DNA of 64,000 nucleotides, from the NCBI GenBank assembly GCA_030704615.1, contig CM060731.1:15872001-15936000 (forward strand), written 5' to 3'. Under the pieces are notes generated by a model that was given only the letters and a program-made list of their open reading frames with translations, searched no databases and was not told the origin of the DNA. The number at the start of each line of letters is the position of its first letter. The first letter of the stretch is position 1. A program made the translations under genes and the position numbers. This document shows, in pieces, positions 47,190 through 56,696 of the stretch. Source of the stretch: Takakia lepidozioides. Its lineage: Eukaryota > Streptophyta > Takakiopsida > Takakiales > Takakiaceae.

Positions 47190-49315
47190 TCACAAGACTC
47201 TAGACTTTGTGTGGAATGACGCCATCGCCCTCTTCTTCATGTCACGCACAAAAGTCAGAATGTCTTGGTGTGAGGAGCCTCCCTCCATTACGGCTTTGCT
47301 TGCTGCGTCCTTCAACAATCCCGCTCTCTGCCTCAACATTGCAATCTCCTCGTCCTCTCCCCCCATGATAGCCACCACCTTCTCTTTCACCTCCTCCCTC
47401 CCTACTAGCCCGTCCTTCCCCTTCTCGAAGTCTAGACCAATCTTCCAAACATGCGTAATATACCGGCAGTTTATTGCCTGGTCTGCAAAGTATGGCCATC
47501 CTAGCATAGGCACACCGCTCGAGATGCTCTCCAGTGTCGAGTTCCAACCACAGTGGGTCAGAAATGCCGACACCGAAGGGTGGGAGAGCACTGCCGTCTG
47601 AGGTACCCAAGGCAAAATAAGAGCCCGGTCTTTAGTGCTCTCTACGAACTCCGAGAAAAAAGCGAGAAATTCGGTGTCCTGGCCACCTACAATAAGATCG
47701 GGGCGGATTGCCCACAAAAATGGTTGCTGACTCATTTGTAGCCCAGATACAAGCTCCTTAATCTGCTCTACGGACATCACAGCGATGCTGCCGAAAGAGA
47801 TATACAAAATAGATGATGGTTCCTGCCCGTCAAGCCATTGTAAGCACTCCCAATTTTCAGGCCAAAGTGCACTGCTAGCATCACCATTGCTACTCGTGGG
47901 TAAGAGGCCAAGCGGCCCAACTGTACAGATGTTCAAATTCTCCTTTCGCATAGTTTCTATGGCGGGAGCCTCCAATTCGTGGAACGTGTTGAATAGAACC
48001 CACTCAGAGTCATGCATAAGAGGCGTTTGCTGCGTGATCACGAACCGAATAATATAGATTGAAAAATCGTGTGTGAGAAAGAACGAGGGCAGGTCATCAA
48101 CACGCGTCAGTGGTGACATCCCAGGCAAGCAGGTGACCAGTCGCGCACGGGCTGCTGACTCCTCGATACTCAGAGGATGGCGTACAGATTGATCCAAGGG
48201 AGAGATAGAAAGAGATGAAACTGATGGAGATGGTAGGGGCAACAGGCCCTCCGCAACAAGCTGCGTGGGAACGTGGTCATAAGCATACAGGGCGATAGCG
48301 GATGGTGTGACAAATGCTGCAACAGGGATGCCCAAGGTTTTGGCTGGCTCATGTACGCATGTCATGACCACATCACGTATGAGGCACGTGACAGGAGAGT
48401 GCACGATCAGTTTCTCCAGGAATTCATGAAACACAGGCGTAAACGCTTCCAATCCCGAAAGAAGCCCAGAGATGTCAGCTGTCCGGGGGTGATCTTCTGG
48501 TAACCCATCTGGTAGCCCCACAAAGCGAATTCGTGCATCTGACCTGCAGTTTGAGCAGAAATCAGTTTATATACCAATTTCAGTCCTAGCTCAGGTATTA
48601 AAACCGACATATAACATGTAAATTGAAAGCTTGCATCACAGATATATTCGATGGGAGACATTAACTGAATATCGCAGTTTTCTCTACGAATGCGCCTTGA
48701 TTATTACCGTCAGAAATTGTAACGTGCTTATGATTACACTGTCCGGAACAAGCTTGGACGTTTACAAGACTAGTGGCCGGGTCTGTCCCTCAACATCCAA
48801 GTTACGTCAGAGAGATTGAGGCAATTACTTAAAGGACTGATAGCGTGCACGCTCTGTTTGTAGCTCGGTTCAAATCACCCCTGGACCATAACCCTGGACC
48901 ACTTGACAGGTAATTCATATATAGATTTGGCGGGGCTACAATTATCGATCGAGACACACAAAGTTTAAGATGACATATAATAGTTAACGCCATGATCAAG
49001 CGAGCTCAATACTGTGTGCACACACATAATAGAAAGGAAGCAACGATTAATTTGTGTACAGTTCATCGTTTGGACTTACTTGGCTTCTGATCCAGCTTGG
49101 GCCGCTTTGGCTTGCATCATGCGATTGTGGTTGTGCAGCGTGTTGACAAAGGTGATATGGAAGCCATGCGAGCTACTTAGGTACTTTGCGAGTTGCAGGT
49201 GCGGAGTGACATGACCCTGGGCTGGGAATGGCACCATGACGGCATGCAACTGTAGGTCCTCCTTCTGCTTGGACCTTAAAGTCTCCATCCCGAACTGACG
49301 AATGTAGCTAGGCAT
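47190..49315 (-). CDS. family-1 UDP-glycosyltransferase (UGT), 2 exons
   Basis: It transfers a sugar from a UDP-sugar to small lipophilic acceptors (hormones, phenolics, terpenoids) in the cytosol; the acceptor is unknown. Exons: 49315-49080 and 48543-47190 with a 536-bp GT-AG intron, 529 residues. The N-terminal domain has VPFPAQGHVTP with the catalytic His at about 35, ITFVNT, and LIRD (an Asp near 136, possibly the activating Asp). The C-terminal domain has SILYISFGS and the 44-residue PSPG box at about 391-434: WVPQ, HCGWNS, ES, GVPMLGWPYFADQ, ending in Gln as in glucosyltransferases. The overall look is UGT85-like, but the family number cannot be fixed. The first exon lies in one arm of an inverted repeat whose other arm is a dead copy at 45.6-46.4 kb. 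Confidence 0.92.
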
Positions 49316-49540
49316 TTTAATCCAACTTCAAGCAACCAAGTGGGATCGCGAAAGGTAATCCTGATCCGATCAGCAACCAGGCGCTGTCAAAATCGCTGCT
49401 CAGGGGTGGTGGATCCCAGTCGAATTTCCCGGTGCGTATCGAGAGTGTGCAATGCAACGAGGTAACAAACTCGGCTAGAAAAGAAGGGAGTGCAGATCAA
49501 ACTGAAAAGACAGGGCAAAGAAATAGAAGAGAAGGTGGAG

Positions 49541-49548
49541 CTTTATAG
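49541..49548 (-). promoter_or_regulatory. TATA box of the UGT gene
   Basis: On the minus strand CTATAAAG lies 226 bp before the ATG. The surrounding GGGCTATAAAGCTCC is kept in the inverted duplicate although that copy's coding part has decayed. The position implies a leader of about 190-200 nt. Confidence 0.55.
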
Positions 49549-49586
49549 CCCATACAACTAACCAACTGCCCTACTGCAGTACTGGC

Positions 49587-49602
49587 GGGGGGGGGGGGGG
49601 GG
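49587..49602. repeat. poly-G run (16 G)
   Basis: Sixteen consecutive G follow ACTGGC, about 40 bp upstream of the UGT TATA box. The paralogous position in the inverted copy is the ordinary CCGCCCCGCC, so the run expanded after the duplication or is an assembly artefact. Confidence 0.6.
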
Positions 49603-49609
49603 CGAGTCG

Positions 49610-50094
49610 CATGGACCGTGTTGAGCAGCAGAATCAGAAACTCCCGACATCGCCGGCTTTGAACCAGCCCTGTCCGTCCTTAAGAAGGAAGGTTGCCTTT
49701 TCGGGATGCGAGGGAAACTGCACTTGCGCGTTCGAAGTTGGTTGCCCGGTCACCTAGTTTTGGGTGATATATTGAAGAGTCACTTAGATGGATGAAATAG
49801 CTCATATTTAGTGAAGAATTTAGTCTTCTCCTTGCTTTCGAATAGGACAGGAAAGAAGCCCAGGCGCTTGGGGTGGCAGATACGTTGTGTGAGATTGCCA
49901 GAGCCCGTTCCATAGTACGTAGTGTCGCGAACCATGGTCATGTTTAGTCTGTAGGCATGTTTCACCTCCCTCACAAGCCGCCCATGTGGCCACCATTGTG
50001 CACGTACGTACTTTTTTACAAGAATGGCAAAAGACACCAATGAAGGCGTCGAGGAGTATATTGCAACCCCCATCATAAGACATGAGTATATTGC
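49610..50094. other. intergenic, nothing recognised
   Basis: Short minus-strand frames (49680-49913 and others) show no domain. This is the spacer between the UGT promoter and the LINE remnants. Confidence 0.3.
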
Positions 50095-51606
50095 ACCACC
50101 TGCCTGTCTCTATCTGCAGACTATGTGAGCCCGCCCAAAACCTCCCCAAGGCCCTTAGAAGAGAGGGAGATAGGGCTGCAGACAGGTAACTGGGCCATTC
50201 TATCGTCATGGAGGACCAAGAAATGTCTCCTGATAGAACTGCAGTTTTGTTGTAAGATTGGCTGGTTTCCATTTCTGCCTGACGTGAAGTTCCATAAGCG
50301 CTCGTCTGATGCGTCTGTTGCAGTCCTGCTCGGAGGAAATTTCCACCCCCTCCCTATTTTGTGGCAGTTGGGAAGCAATGGAGAGTCCGTGGCCCTCAAA
50401 GAACATGGATACCTCAGCATTGGGCTGGTAGCCATTTGGGTGGTAGGGCTTGCAACCTCATTAGAAAGATTGTAAGCTGGAAAATGGCCTCAGCTCGAAG
50501 TGGTACACATGCAAATTCCGCTTATAAAATCTGTGATGGCGTTGTACCTGTAGCCCCAAGATTTCCTTGGAGGAAAGACGATTGCAGCGGTTCCAGAGGC
50601 TCCCACCAGGAAACAGGGACACCAGGGGCCCAAAACTGACAGCCATAAGTGGCTGCAGGGTGCGAGTCGAAGAGCCACTTTCTGGTGGGGAGGGTGCATG
50701 GCACAGGTGTATCTGTTTGAATTTAGCCTGAAGGCATATGGAGGCAGGCTTTCCCTTCATCAATCTGTCAATGGCGGGCAATGCAAAATGAACTTTTGGG
50801 TGAGTGGATAACCAGACCCAGGTATGGGTATGATTTCACGACCTCCATCTGTTGCTGTTGAAGAGGAATCTCTGATCAGCATGGCCATTGAAAACCCTGA
50901 TTTTGGTTTTGCTGAGGTTGACCTGGGACCTGCAGCCCGTAGGCATTGGAGAAGTCGTCTAGGATGCGAAGGTGTCGTTGTAAGAAGACCGGACTCGAGG
51001 GACTGAAATGAAAGCCTTTCGGAAGTCCATGAAGCATGCATACACCATGTTCTTGTGATAGGTTGCTCGTTCTACCATAGTTTGAAGAGTGAAATTGTGG
51101 TCAAGAGTGGATCAGCTGTGCCGGAAGCCTGCCTGCCCAGTAGTGCAAAGCTGAGAGGTTGTAGCCCAATTCCATCATCCAGTTCCATGGCCACAACTGC
51201 CCAAACAGTTTAGCCAGCAAAGAAGAAACCATAATTGTGCAATTATTGGTCGGTTCAAGCTTGTCGCTACCTATTCTTGAAGAGAGGGTGGATGATGCCC
51301 ACTATGTTGGAAAGCCATGCTGCACTGCTTCCTTTCCTTGAAGAGATGTGCAATAAATGGGGCCAATGTTGCTGTCGTGTGCTTGATAAATTTGCTCTGC
51401 AGCCCTAACAGGTCCATTGTGCCGCCATTTTGCAATTTCTCGACAGCCTTGCTGACATTGAATGCAGTGAAGAAGGAGAAGTCCAGTGAGATGAAACCAC
51501 CCATATGCCAACTTAGAAAGGGATAGCACTCTGAAGGCTCTTCCAGAAGAGTGGTCCGAGGACCCTTTGGAGGAAGTTCGTAAGATTGAGCGTGAGGGAC
51601 ATACAC
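50095..51606 (-). mobile_element. old 5'-truncated LINE copy
   Basis: The minus-strand translation in several broken frames follows the second half of ORF2 of the adjacent LINE: FNVSKAVEKLQNGG, LGLQSKFIKHTTATLAPFIAHLF near 51450-51360, then the RT core with stops, the thumb region (KPASICLQAKFKQIHL near 50700), and ALMELHVRQKWKPANLTTKL with GSHSLQIETGRW near 50300-50090. It lacks the endonuclease part, and many frameshifts show age. It lies directly 3' of the younger element in the same orientation. Confidence 0.75.
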
Positions 51607-51725
51607 GATCCCACGGGTACAGAAATGAAATGAAATGGTGCTTTATAACGTCCGCGGAAAGCTCGTAGAGCTTATGGGACAAAATGGAAGAAAACATGAG
51701 AGAGGAACAAATCCAGAAACCACAA

Positions 51726-52196
51726 TTAATGTTCTAGCGATTGTCTAAGGGTGAAGGCCTCGTGCAGGTAGGCTGCCAAGCATTTTTTATCCTCATAGTG
51801 AAAGACATCAGTGAGAGTTTGGGTTCCACTGAATAAACAGTGGAATCTCCCACGGATCTCGTAGTATAGAGGGCAGTAGAAGAAGAAGTGTTCTTCAGTT
51901 TCAATTTCCTTGCTGCGCCCTATGCAAGCTGGACATAGGCGGTCCTCCCGTTGCAGGTTTTCCCATCTGCCAGTCTCTATCCGTAGGTTATGGGAACCCA
52001 CCCTGAACCGCCCCAATGCCCTCAAGAGGGAAGGAGATAAGGGTGCTGAAAGGTAATTTGGTCTCAAGATTCTATCATCGCGGAGCACCAAGAATGTCTC
52101 TCGATAGAAGTGGAGCTTTGTCGTGAGATTGGGTAGCATCCAAGTTCTCTTGACATGTAATTCCATAAGCTCTCTCCGAATGAGTCTGTTGCGCAT
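51726..52196 (-). pseudogene. LINE ORF2 C-terminal zinc-binding part, out of frame
   Basis: This frame continues the LINE protein after ORF2 loses frame near 52200. It has ELMELHVKRTW, LTTKLHFYRETFL, IETGRWENLQRE, then Cys-x2-Cys in LCPACIG and HFFFYCPLY, the zf-RVT pattern seen at the C-terminus of many plant LINE ORF2 proteins. The frame offset fits a one-base insertion or two-base loss, so the copy is probably not competent for retrotransposition. Confidence 0.7.
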
Positions 52197-55062
52197 CTGG
52201 GTTCATTGGTAATAGGAAAGCCGTAGAAAGTCCGTTACGTTGAAATAAACTGTCCACTCGAGCATACCAGGAGTTCCTGAAACCTGCAGCTTTGAGCCTC
52301 ATAGATGTTGTGAGGGCCCTAGCCACTAGCCCTTTGGGTGGAAGGGCCTGCAATCTATGGAGAAAGATTGTAAGCCTGAAGAGGGCCTCGGATTGCAATG
52401 GTACACATGCGAACTCTGCACCTAGGATCTGAGATGGAGTTGTGCTCCTGGCGCCAAGCATTGCTTGGAGAAAAGATGACTGTAATGGTTCCAAATTCTT
52501 TTCCCACCAGGAGACAGGGACACCAGGTGCCCAGAACTCACAACCATAGATGGTAGCAGGGCTGACGACGGTGTCAAACAGCCACTTTTTGGTCGGGGGA
52601 TGCCGCAGATGTATTTGCTTGCATTTGGCCTGAAGGCGGACGGAGGCCGCCTTACCTTTAGTCAACCTGTCCAAGGCAGTGGCTGCAAAGTGAAACTTGG
52701 GGGAGTGGATAACCAGACCTAGGTACCGGTATGATTTCACAATCTCAATTTCCTGCTGGTTGAAGATGAATCTACGATCAGCCTGGCCATTGAAGACCAT
52801 GATCTTGGTCTTGCTAAGATTGACCTGCATCCCATAGTCTTTGCAGAACTGTTCCAAAATTTTGAGATGGCGTTGCAGAAAGACTGGGGATTGTGCCAAA
52901 AGGGCAACATCATCAGCATAGAGGAGATCTGATTGGGTTGGTCCCCCATCCAATGGGACCCCAACCCCATGGTTTTTTGATATGTAATTCTCCAAGGCGT
53001 CAATGTAGATCCCGAACAGGGTAGGTGAAAGGGGGCAGCCCTGTTTGACTCCAATGTTGCTGTGGATCTCGGCTGAGAATTCACCAGCGACGTTGACCAT
53101 GCCAGTGACAATCTCATACATAGAAGAGATGGCACAAAGGATGTCTGGAGGGACTTCCACTCTATGGAGCCGTTGGAAGAGAAGGTCCCGAGGAACTGAA
53201 TCAAAGGCTTTGTGAAAGTCCACGAAGCAAACATAGACCATTCTTTTGTCATAGCGTGCACTTTCCACCATAACTTGAAGAGTGAAGATGTGGTCAATAG
53301 TGGATCGGTTTCGACGGAAACCAGCCTGTCCCTCAGCACGAATGCGAGAGTGCTCAGCCCAATCATCCAGTTCCATGGCCACTACTGCCCCAAACAGTTT
53401 AGCAAGTAATGAGGACACCATGATAGTACAATAGTTTGTCGGTGCGAGCCTGTCACCGCTCTTAAAAAGTGGGTGGATGATGCTCTTTGTCCACTCTGTT
53501 GGGAAGCCCCGTTGCACCACCTCATTGAAGAGGTTAGCTATAAAAGGGGCTAAAGTAGGTGCAGCATGCTTGATGAATTCACTCTGAAGTCTTGAAATGT
53601 CCACCGCTCTGCCATTTTGCAGCTTCTTGATTGCCTTACTGACATTGGCTGTAGTAAAGAGAGAGAAGTGAAGGGGTTTAGAGGTTATAGGAGAAGGAGT
53701 TTGGGTTGGGGAATGGTACAAAGACTGTGCATACTCATGCCAGACATGAATGTCAGTGATTGGGAGGGGATCTCTATGAGGTTTAAGGAGGGACCAAAAA
53801 GATCGAGGAGAAAATCTGATTTTAGCAAGGAAAGAAGATTGCAACTTTATAGTGTAGGCTTGCTTTTTGGATCTAATGAGGGACTTATAGTGCTTAAGAG
53901 CAAGATTAGTGGACTCTGGAGAAGAATTGGTATCAAGTAGTAAAAATTTGATGCGACGTCTAGCAGTCTTGCATTCCTCATCATAAAATGGTGCGTAACG
54001 ACGAGTGGAGAAGGGTGAGGAGGTAGATGGAAGGGTGACGGGAAAGGATCGCAGGGCTGAGTCCCAAAGGGCTTGAGTAAGATGTGTAGCCTTGTCGTTA
54101 GGAGATGATAGATGTAGAATGGAAGGGAGGGTTGACGCTAGGTATGTTTCATACTCGGCGTCGTGTAAGTGAGAGAAAGGGGTATTAAAGTGGATACGTG
54201 GGTGTAAAGGAAGAGACACAGAGGGGATCCTCACGGGGAGGGAGATGGAAGGAAATGCAAAGGAAAGGCAAGAGTGATCAGAATCTGGGTACCTCGTGAT
54301 ATAAAAGGAGCTTATTCTATCAGGCTTGTTGGGGCTCCCCAAGAGATAGTCAACCACGCTTTGGCCCTTGTACGTGTGGCAAGTGAATTGGCTGGAGGAT
54401 TTGAAGTTGGTTGTTCCATTGTAAATGGACAGCCCCTGAGTTTCACAAAACTTGAGTAGATGATGACCGTAACTTGTGATTTCGCAAGAGGAATCTGCAC
54501 TTTGCCTCTCCAATTCCGTATGCGAGCGTTGGATGTGTAGAGGATCTGTGTGGTCGAAGGTGGGGGCCTGTAGTGATCCTGTACGGGCGTTGAAATCTCC
54601 AACCAAGAAGTCCGTTTGTGGGGTACGGAGACGGGCCATATCGTCTTCCAATGGAACATATGGTGAATCTGTTCGAATATGTAGGCCGCTGTGCAGAGAT
54701 GCGGCCGGAGCAAAATAACATCCCTCCAGCAGGATGTTGTAGCCTTTGATGTGACACCAAATGTACCTTGCCAGTGGGTCTTTGTATGGGAAGGAGATAA
54801 GTGGGAGAAGCCAGTCAGCAAAGTAACAAGCCACACCTCCAGATCCTTTGAGACCTGTACGTAGACGAATCACTGACTGAAAGCTATACCCGAGAATAAA
54901 AGGGGGGTCATTTCTTTCATACGCATGAGTTTCCAAAAGAAAAAGAACATCACACTTGGAAAGAATATCTAGAAGCCGTTGAGGGTGGCTCCACAACGAG
55001 CCATTACAGTTCCATGAGCCAATGTGTAGATGTGAGCGTGCGTTGGTCTCATGGTGCCCCAA
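52075..55062 (-). CDS. LINE ORF2: endonuclease and reverse transcriptase
   Basis: An open frame of 995 codons. The N-terminal endonuclease of the exonuclease-endonuclease-phosphatase fold has SWNCNG (metal-site Asn), LLETHAYE (Glu), VGDFNARTG, and PDSDHSCL (Asp-His pair). The reverse transcriptase has a FPTEWTKSIIHPLFKSGD entry, AGFRRNRSTIDHIF, CFVDFHKAFDSV (first catalytic Asp), GVKQGCPLSPTLFGIYID and LLYADDVALLA (YADD catalytic pair), followed by VNLSKTK. The frame opens right after the ORF1 stop with GGG-TTG, and no ATG precedes the endonuclease core; the coordinates use the first non-AUG candidate. Its C-terminal end differs from its relatives because of the frameshift. Confidence 0.85.
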   Translation of the reverse strand: MGHHETNARSHLHIGSWNCNGSLWSHPQRLLDILSKCDVLFLLETHAYERNDPPFILGYSFQSVIRLRTGLKGSGGVACYFADWLLPLISFPYKDPLARYIWCHIKGYNILLEGCYFAPAASLHSGLHIRTDSPYVPLEDDMARLRTPQTDFLVGDFNARTGSLQAPTFDHTDPLHIQRSHTELERQSADSSCEITSYGHHLLKFCETQGLSIYNGTTNFKSSSQFTCHTYKGQSVVDYLLGSPNKPDRISSFYITRYPDSDHSCLSFAFPSISLPVRIPSVSLPLHPRIHFNTPFSHLHDAEYETYLASTLPSILHLSSPNDKATHLTQALWDSALRSFPVTLPSTSSPFSTRRYAPFYDEECKTARRRIKFLLLDTNSSPESTNLALKHYKSLIRSKKQAYTIKLQSSFLAKIRFSPRSFWSLLKPHRDPLPITDIHVWHEYAQSLYHSPTQTPSPITSKPLHFSLFTTANVSKAIKKLQNGRAVDISRLQSEFIKHAAPTLAPFIANLFNEVVQRGFPTEWTKSIIHPLFKSGDRLAPTNYCTIMVSSLLAKLFGAVVAMELDDWAEHSRIRAEGQAGFRRNRSTIDHIFTLQVMVESARYDKRMVYVCFVDFHKAFDSVPRDLLFQRLHRVEVPPDILCAISSMYEIVTGMVNVAGEFSAEIHSNIGVKQGCPLSPTLFGIYIDALENYISKNHGVGVPLDGGPTQSDLLYADDVALLAQSPVFLQRHLKILEQFCKDYGMQVNLSKTKIMVFNGQADRRFIFNQQEIEIVKSYRYLGLVIHSPKFHFAATALDRLTKGKAASVRLQAKCKQIHLRHPPTKKWLFDTVVSPATIYGCEFWAPGVPVSWWEKNLEPLQSSFLQAMLGARSTTPSQILGAEFACVPLQSEALFRLTIFLHRLQALPPKGLVARALTTSMRLKAAGFRNSWYARVDSLFQRNGLSTAFLLPMNPDAQQTHSERAYGITCQENLDATQSHDKAPLLSRDILGAPR

Positions 55063-55065
55063 CCC

Positions 55066-56217
55066 CTATTTAGAGCTAGAGGGGCGACGTTCGTGCTCCC
55101 GGATAATTACCCTCCCATCTCGGTACACGGCATAGTGCCCTTGAGCTCGAGCTTGCTTAACCTGCAAGAGTTGCGCCCGCATGGCGTTGTATTGCAAAGG
55201 GGTCAAGTCATCGTTGAGGTACATACCCTGACCTCTCAATTGAGGCCTCTGCCTGAGGACTCTATCCCGAGCACCCTTGTCCTTGAATCTAATGAAGAGG
55301 ATTTTGTGCTCTGAAGATCCTGCACGCCAAGCCCTTTCAATGCCACTCGCGCCCCGTGGGAGAGCAAGGTTTTGCTGAATAAGGCCGGTGGCAGCGTCAA
55401 GAGGGTCCCTCTCAGCAAGGTCCCCTAGCTTCCCAGTGACCTTGATGTTAAGGGCTTTGAAAGCTCGTTGTTGTTCCTCTCGCAAGGTAGCCGAGACTGT
55501 CTCCTCCAGAGAGTGAGGACTGTTGTTGGATGTGCTCCCCTTAACTATATTAGCCCAGGAAGAGGCCTCTGCCTTGTGAGCTTGGAGCTCCCGAGCCATT
55601 GTAGACGTCGCAGTTCTATGTGTTTCCAGCTCTTTGCTAAGGGATTCCACCTGCAGGTGGATACTTGCTGTGAGGGGATCTGGGAGGCTCTTTTCTGTGA
55701 AGGTTTTCACTTCGCCTTCAAGTTTTGAAAGACGCGTATGTGTGGATTTGTCATTGAGATGTTTCGACAGACCTTGAAGTTTGCTAGTGCACTCCTGAAG
55801 AGAGGCCCGCAAAACGCTATCCTGAACTCGCATATTGTTCTCCAAGTTTGTGTATCTGTCTGTCATGCGCTTCTGCCAATCTTTGTCCAAGGAATCCATG
55901 CGCTTTTCCCAATTTTTGTTAAGGGAAGCCATCTGCGTCTCCCAGTCTTTGTCTAGGGAAGCCAACCGCTCCTCCGAGTCATTGTCACGGGCGGCGAGCA
56001 CTTGCTGCAGAGTCTCCTCCGAGATGCATTTCGTTTGTAAGATGGAGATTTGGTCCCGAAGCGTTTGAACATCAGCACTCCTTGTGGAGTACTGACGCAA
56101 AGGAGAGGCTTGATGAGAGACAGGGGCAGGAAGAAGAAGCAGAGGGGAATCAGGTCGACGTGAGGGAGACGGGTAGTCTACCTCGTCGGCAGCCGTCCTT
56201 TGGCGTTTGGACGTCAT
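55066..56217 (-). CDS. LINE ORF1: coiled-coil nucleic-acid-binding protein
   Basis: 383 residues starting MTSKRQRTAADEVDYPS. A long central coiled coil (about residues 50-170) contains an 11-residue repeat of the form xSLDKDWxxxM, encoded by 33-bp units at 55865, 55898 and 55931. The C-terminal third (FKALNIKVTGKLG, ILFIRFKDKGARDRVLR, MYLNDDLTPLQ) resembles the RRM-like plus C-terminal domain of L1-type ORF1 proteins, which trimerise and bind element RNA as chaperones. It ends in TAG at 55068-55066, in the same frame as ORF2. Confidence 0.75.
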   Translation of the reverse strand: MTSKRQRTAADEVDYPSPSRRPDSPLLLLPAPVSHQASPLRQYSTRSADVQTLRDQISILQTKCISEETLQQVLAARDNDSEERLASLDKDWETQMASLNKNWEKRMDSLDKDWQKRMTDRYTNLENNMRVQDSVLRASLQECTSKLQGLSKHLNDKSTHTRLSKLEGEVKTFTEKSLPDPLTASIHLQVESLSKELETHRTATSTMARELQAHKAEASSWANIVKGSTSNNSPHSLEETVSATLREEQQRAFKALNIKVTGKLGDLAERDPLDAATGLIQQNLALPRGASGIERAWRAGSSEHKILFIRFKDKGARDRVLRQRPQLRGQGMYLNDDLTPLQYNAMRAQLLQVKQARAQGHYAVYRDGRVIIREHERRPSSSK

Positions 56218-56315
56218 GGTGTGGTGGAGATGGCGCTAGCGCGCCAACGCCCGTGAGCGCAGCGCCGATGTGCTGCCGCGCGCGCGTGCGAGAGAGAAAC
56301 GAGAGAGAAAGACCG

Positions 56316-56433
56316 AGATAAAATGAGAGCATTCAGATGAGAGAAAGAATGAGAGAGAGTCTTTCTGTATGTTACAAAGTAACTTCTTAATAATGTTTTT
56401 TTCTTCTTAGGTTCTAGACTAAGGAAGATGACT
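56316..56433 (-). repeat. copia 3' LTR
   Basis: It matches the LTR at 61098-61215 across GATAAAATGAGAGCATT, TTACAAAGTAACTTCTTAAT and GGTTCTAGACTAAGGAAG. The purine-rich tract in front is short (GAAGAG). The expected terminal TG...CA is degraded at this copy. Confidence 0.75.
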
Positions 56434-56458
56434 CTTCATAAGGAAGCGTCACATCTGT

Positions 56459-56647
56459 TCAGATTTCTCCTCCAAACAACCCTAACTTTATAACAAAGCC
56501 AAGTGGCTTTGTGAGGATGTTGGCCACCATGTCCTCAGTAGGGCAGTAAACAACAAGGACATGTTTGTTGAGAATTTGTTCGCGAATGTAGTGGAATTGT
56601 ATGTCGATGTGCTTGGTCCTGTCGTGGAACTTGGTAGTGTCAATCAA
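56459..56647 (-). pseudogene. copia RNase H C-terminal piece, out of frame
   Basis: HDRTKHIDIQFHYIREQI and YCPTEDMVANILTKPL are the conserved end of copia polyproteins. It is separated from the main RNase H frame by a frameshift near 56650-56700. Confidence 0.7.
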
Positions 56648-56696
56648 AGCAATAGCACTCTGATTATCACAAAAGATAATAGTGGGATCAGTGGCA

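Larger units (their letters stand above)
51607..56300 (-). mobile_element. nearly complete non-LTR retrotransposon (L1-like LINE)
   Basis: In minus-strand order: a short 5' leader (about 56300-56218), ORF1 (coiled coil plus RRM-like C-terminus), a single stop codon, ORF2 (apurinic-type endonuclease and reverse transcriptase), a frameshifted C-terminal zinc-finger part, and a 3' end with GCACCATTTCATTTCATTTC near 51645-51623. No RNase H domain and no long poly-A tail are visible; the tail appears to be ATTTC repeats. Target duplications were not identified because the 5' side abuts a copia LTR and the 3' side an older LINE copy. Confidence 0.82.

Noticed and set aside
47140-47601. 153-codon plus-strand frame over the end of the UGT gene
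   Set aside because: It is the complement of the PSPG-box region of the UGT and has no domain of its own.
49587-49602. G-quadruplex promoter element from the 16-G run
   Set aside because: A single uninterrupted homopolymer, absent in the duplicate copy, and a frequent sequencing or assembly artefact.
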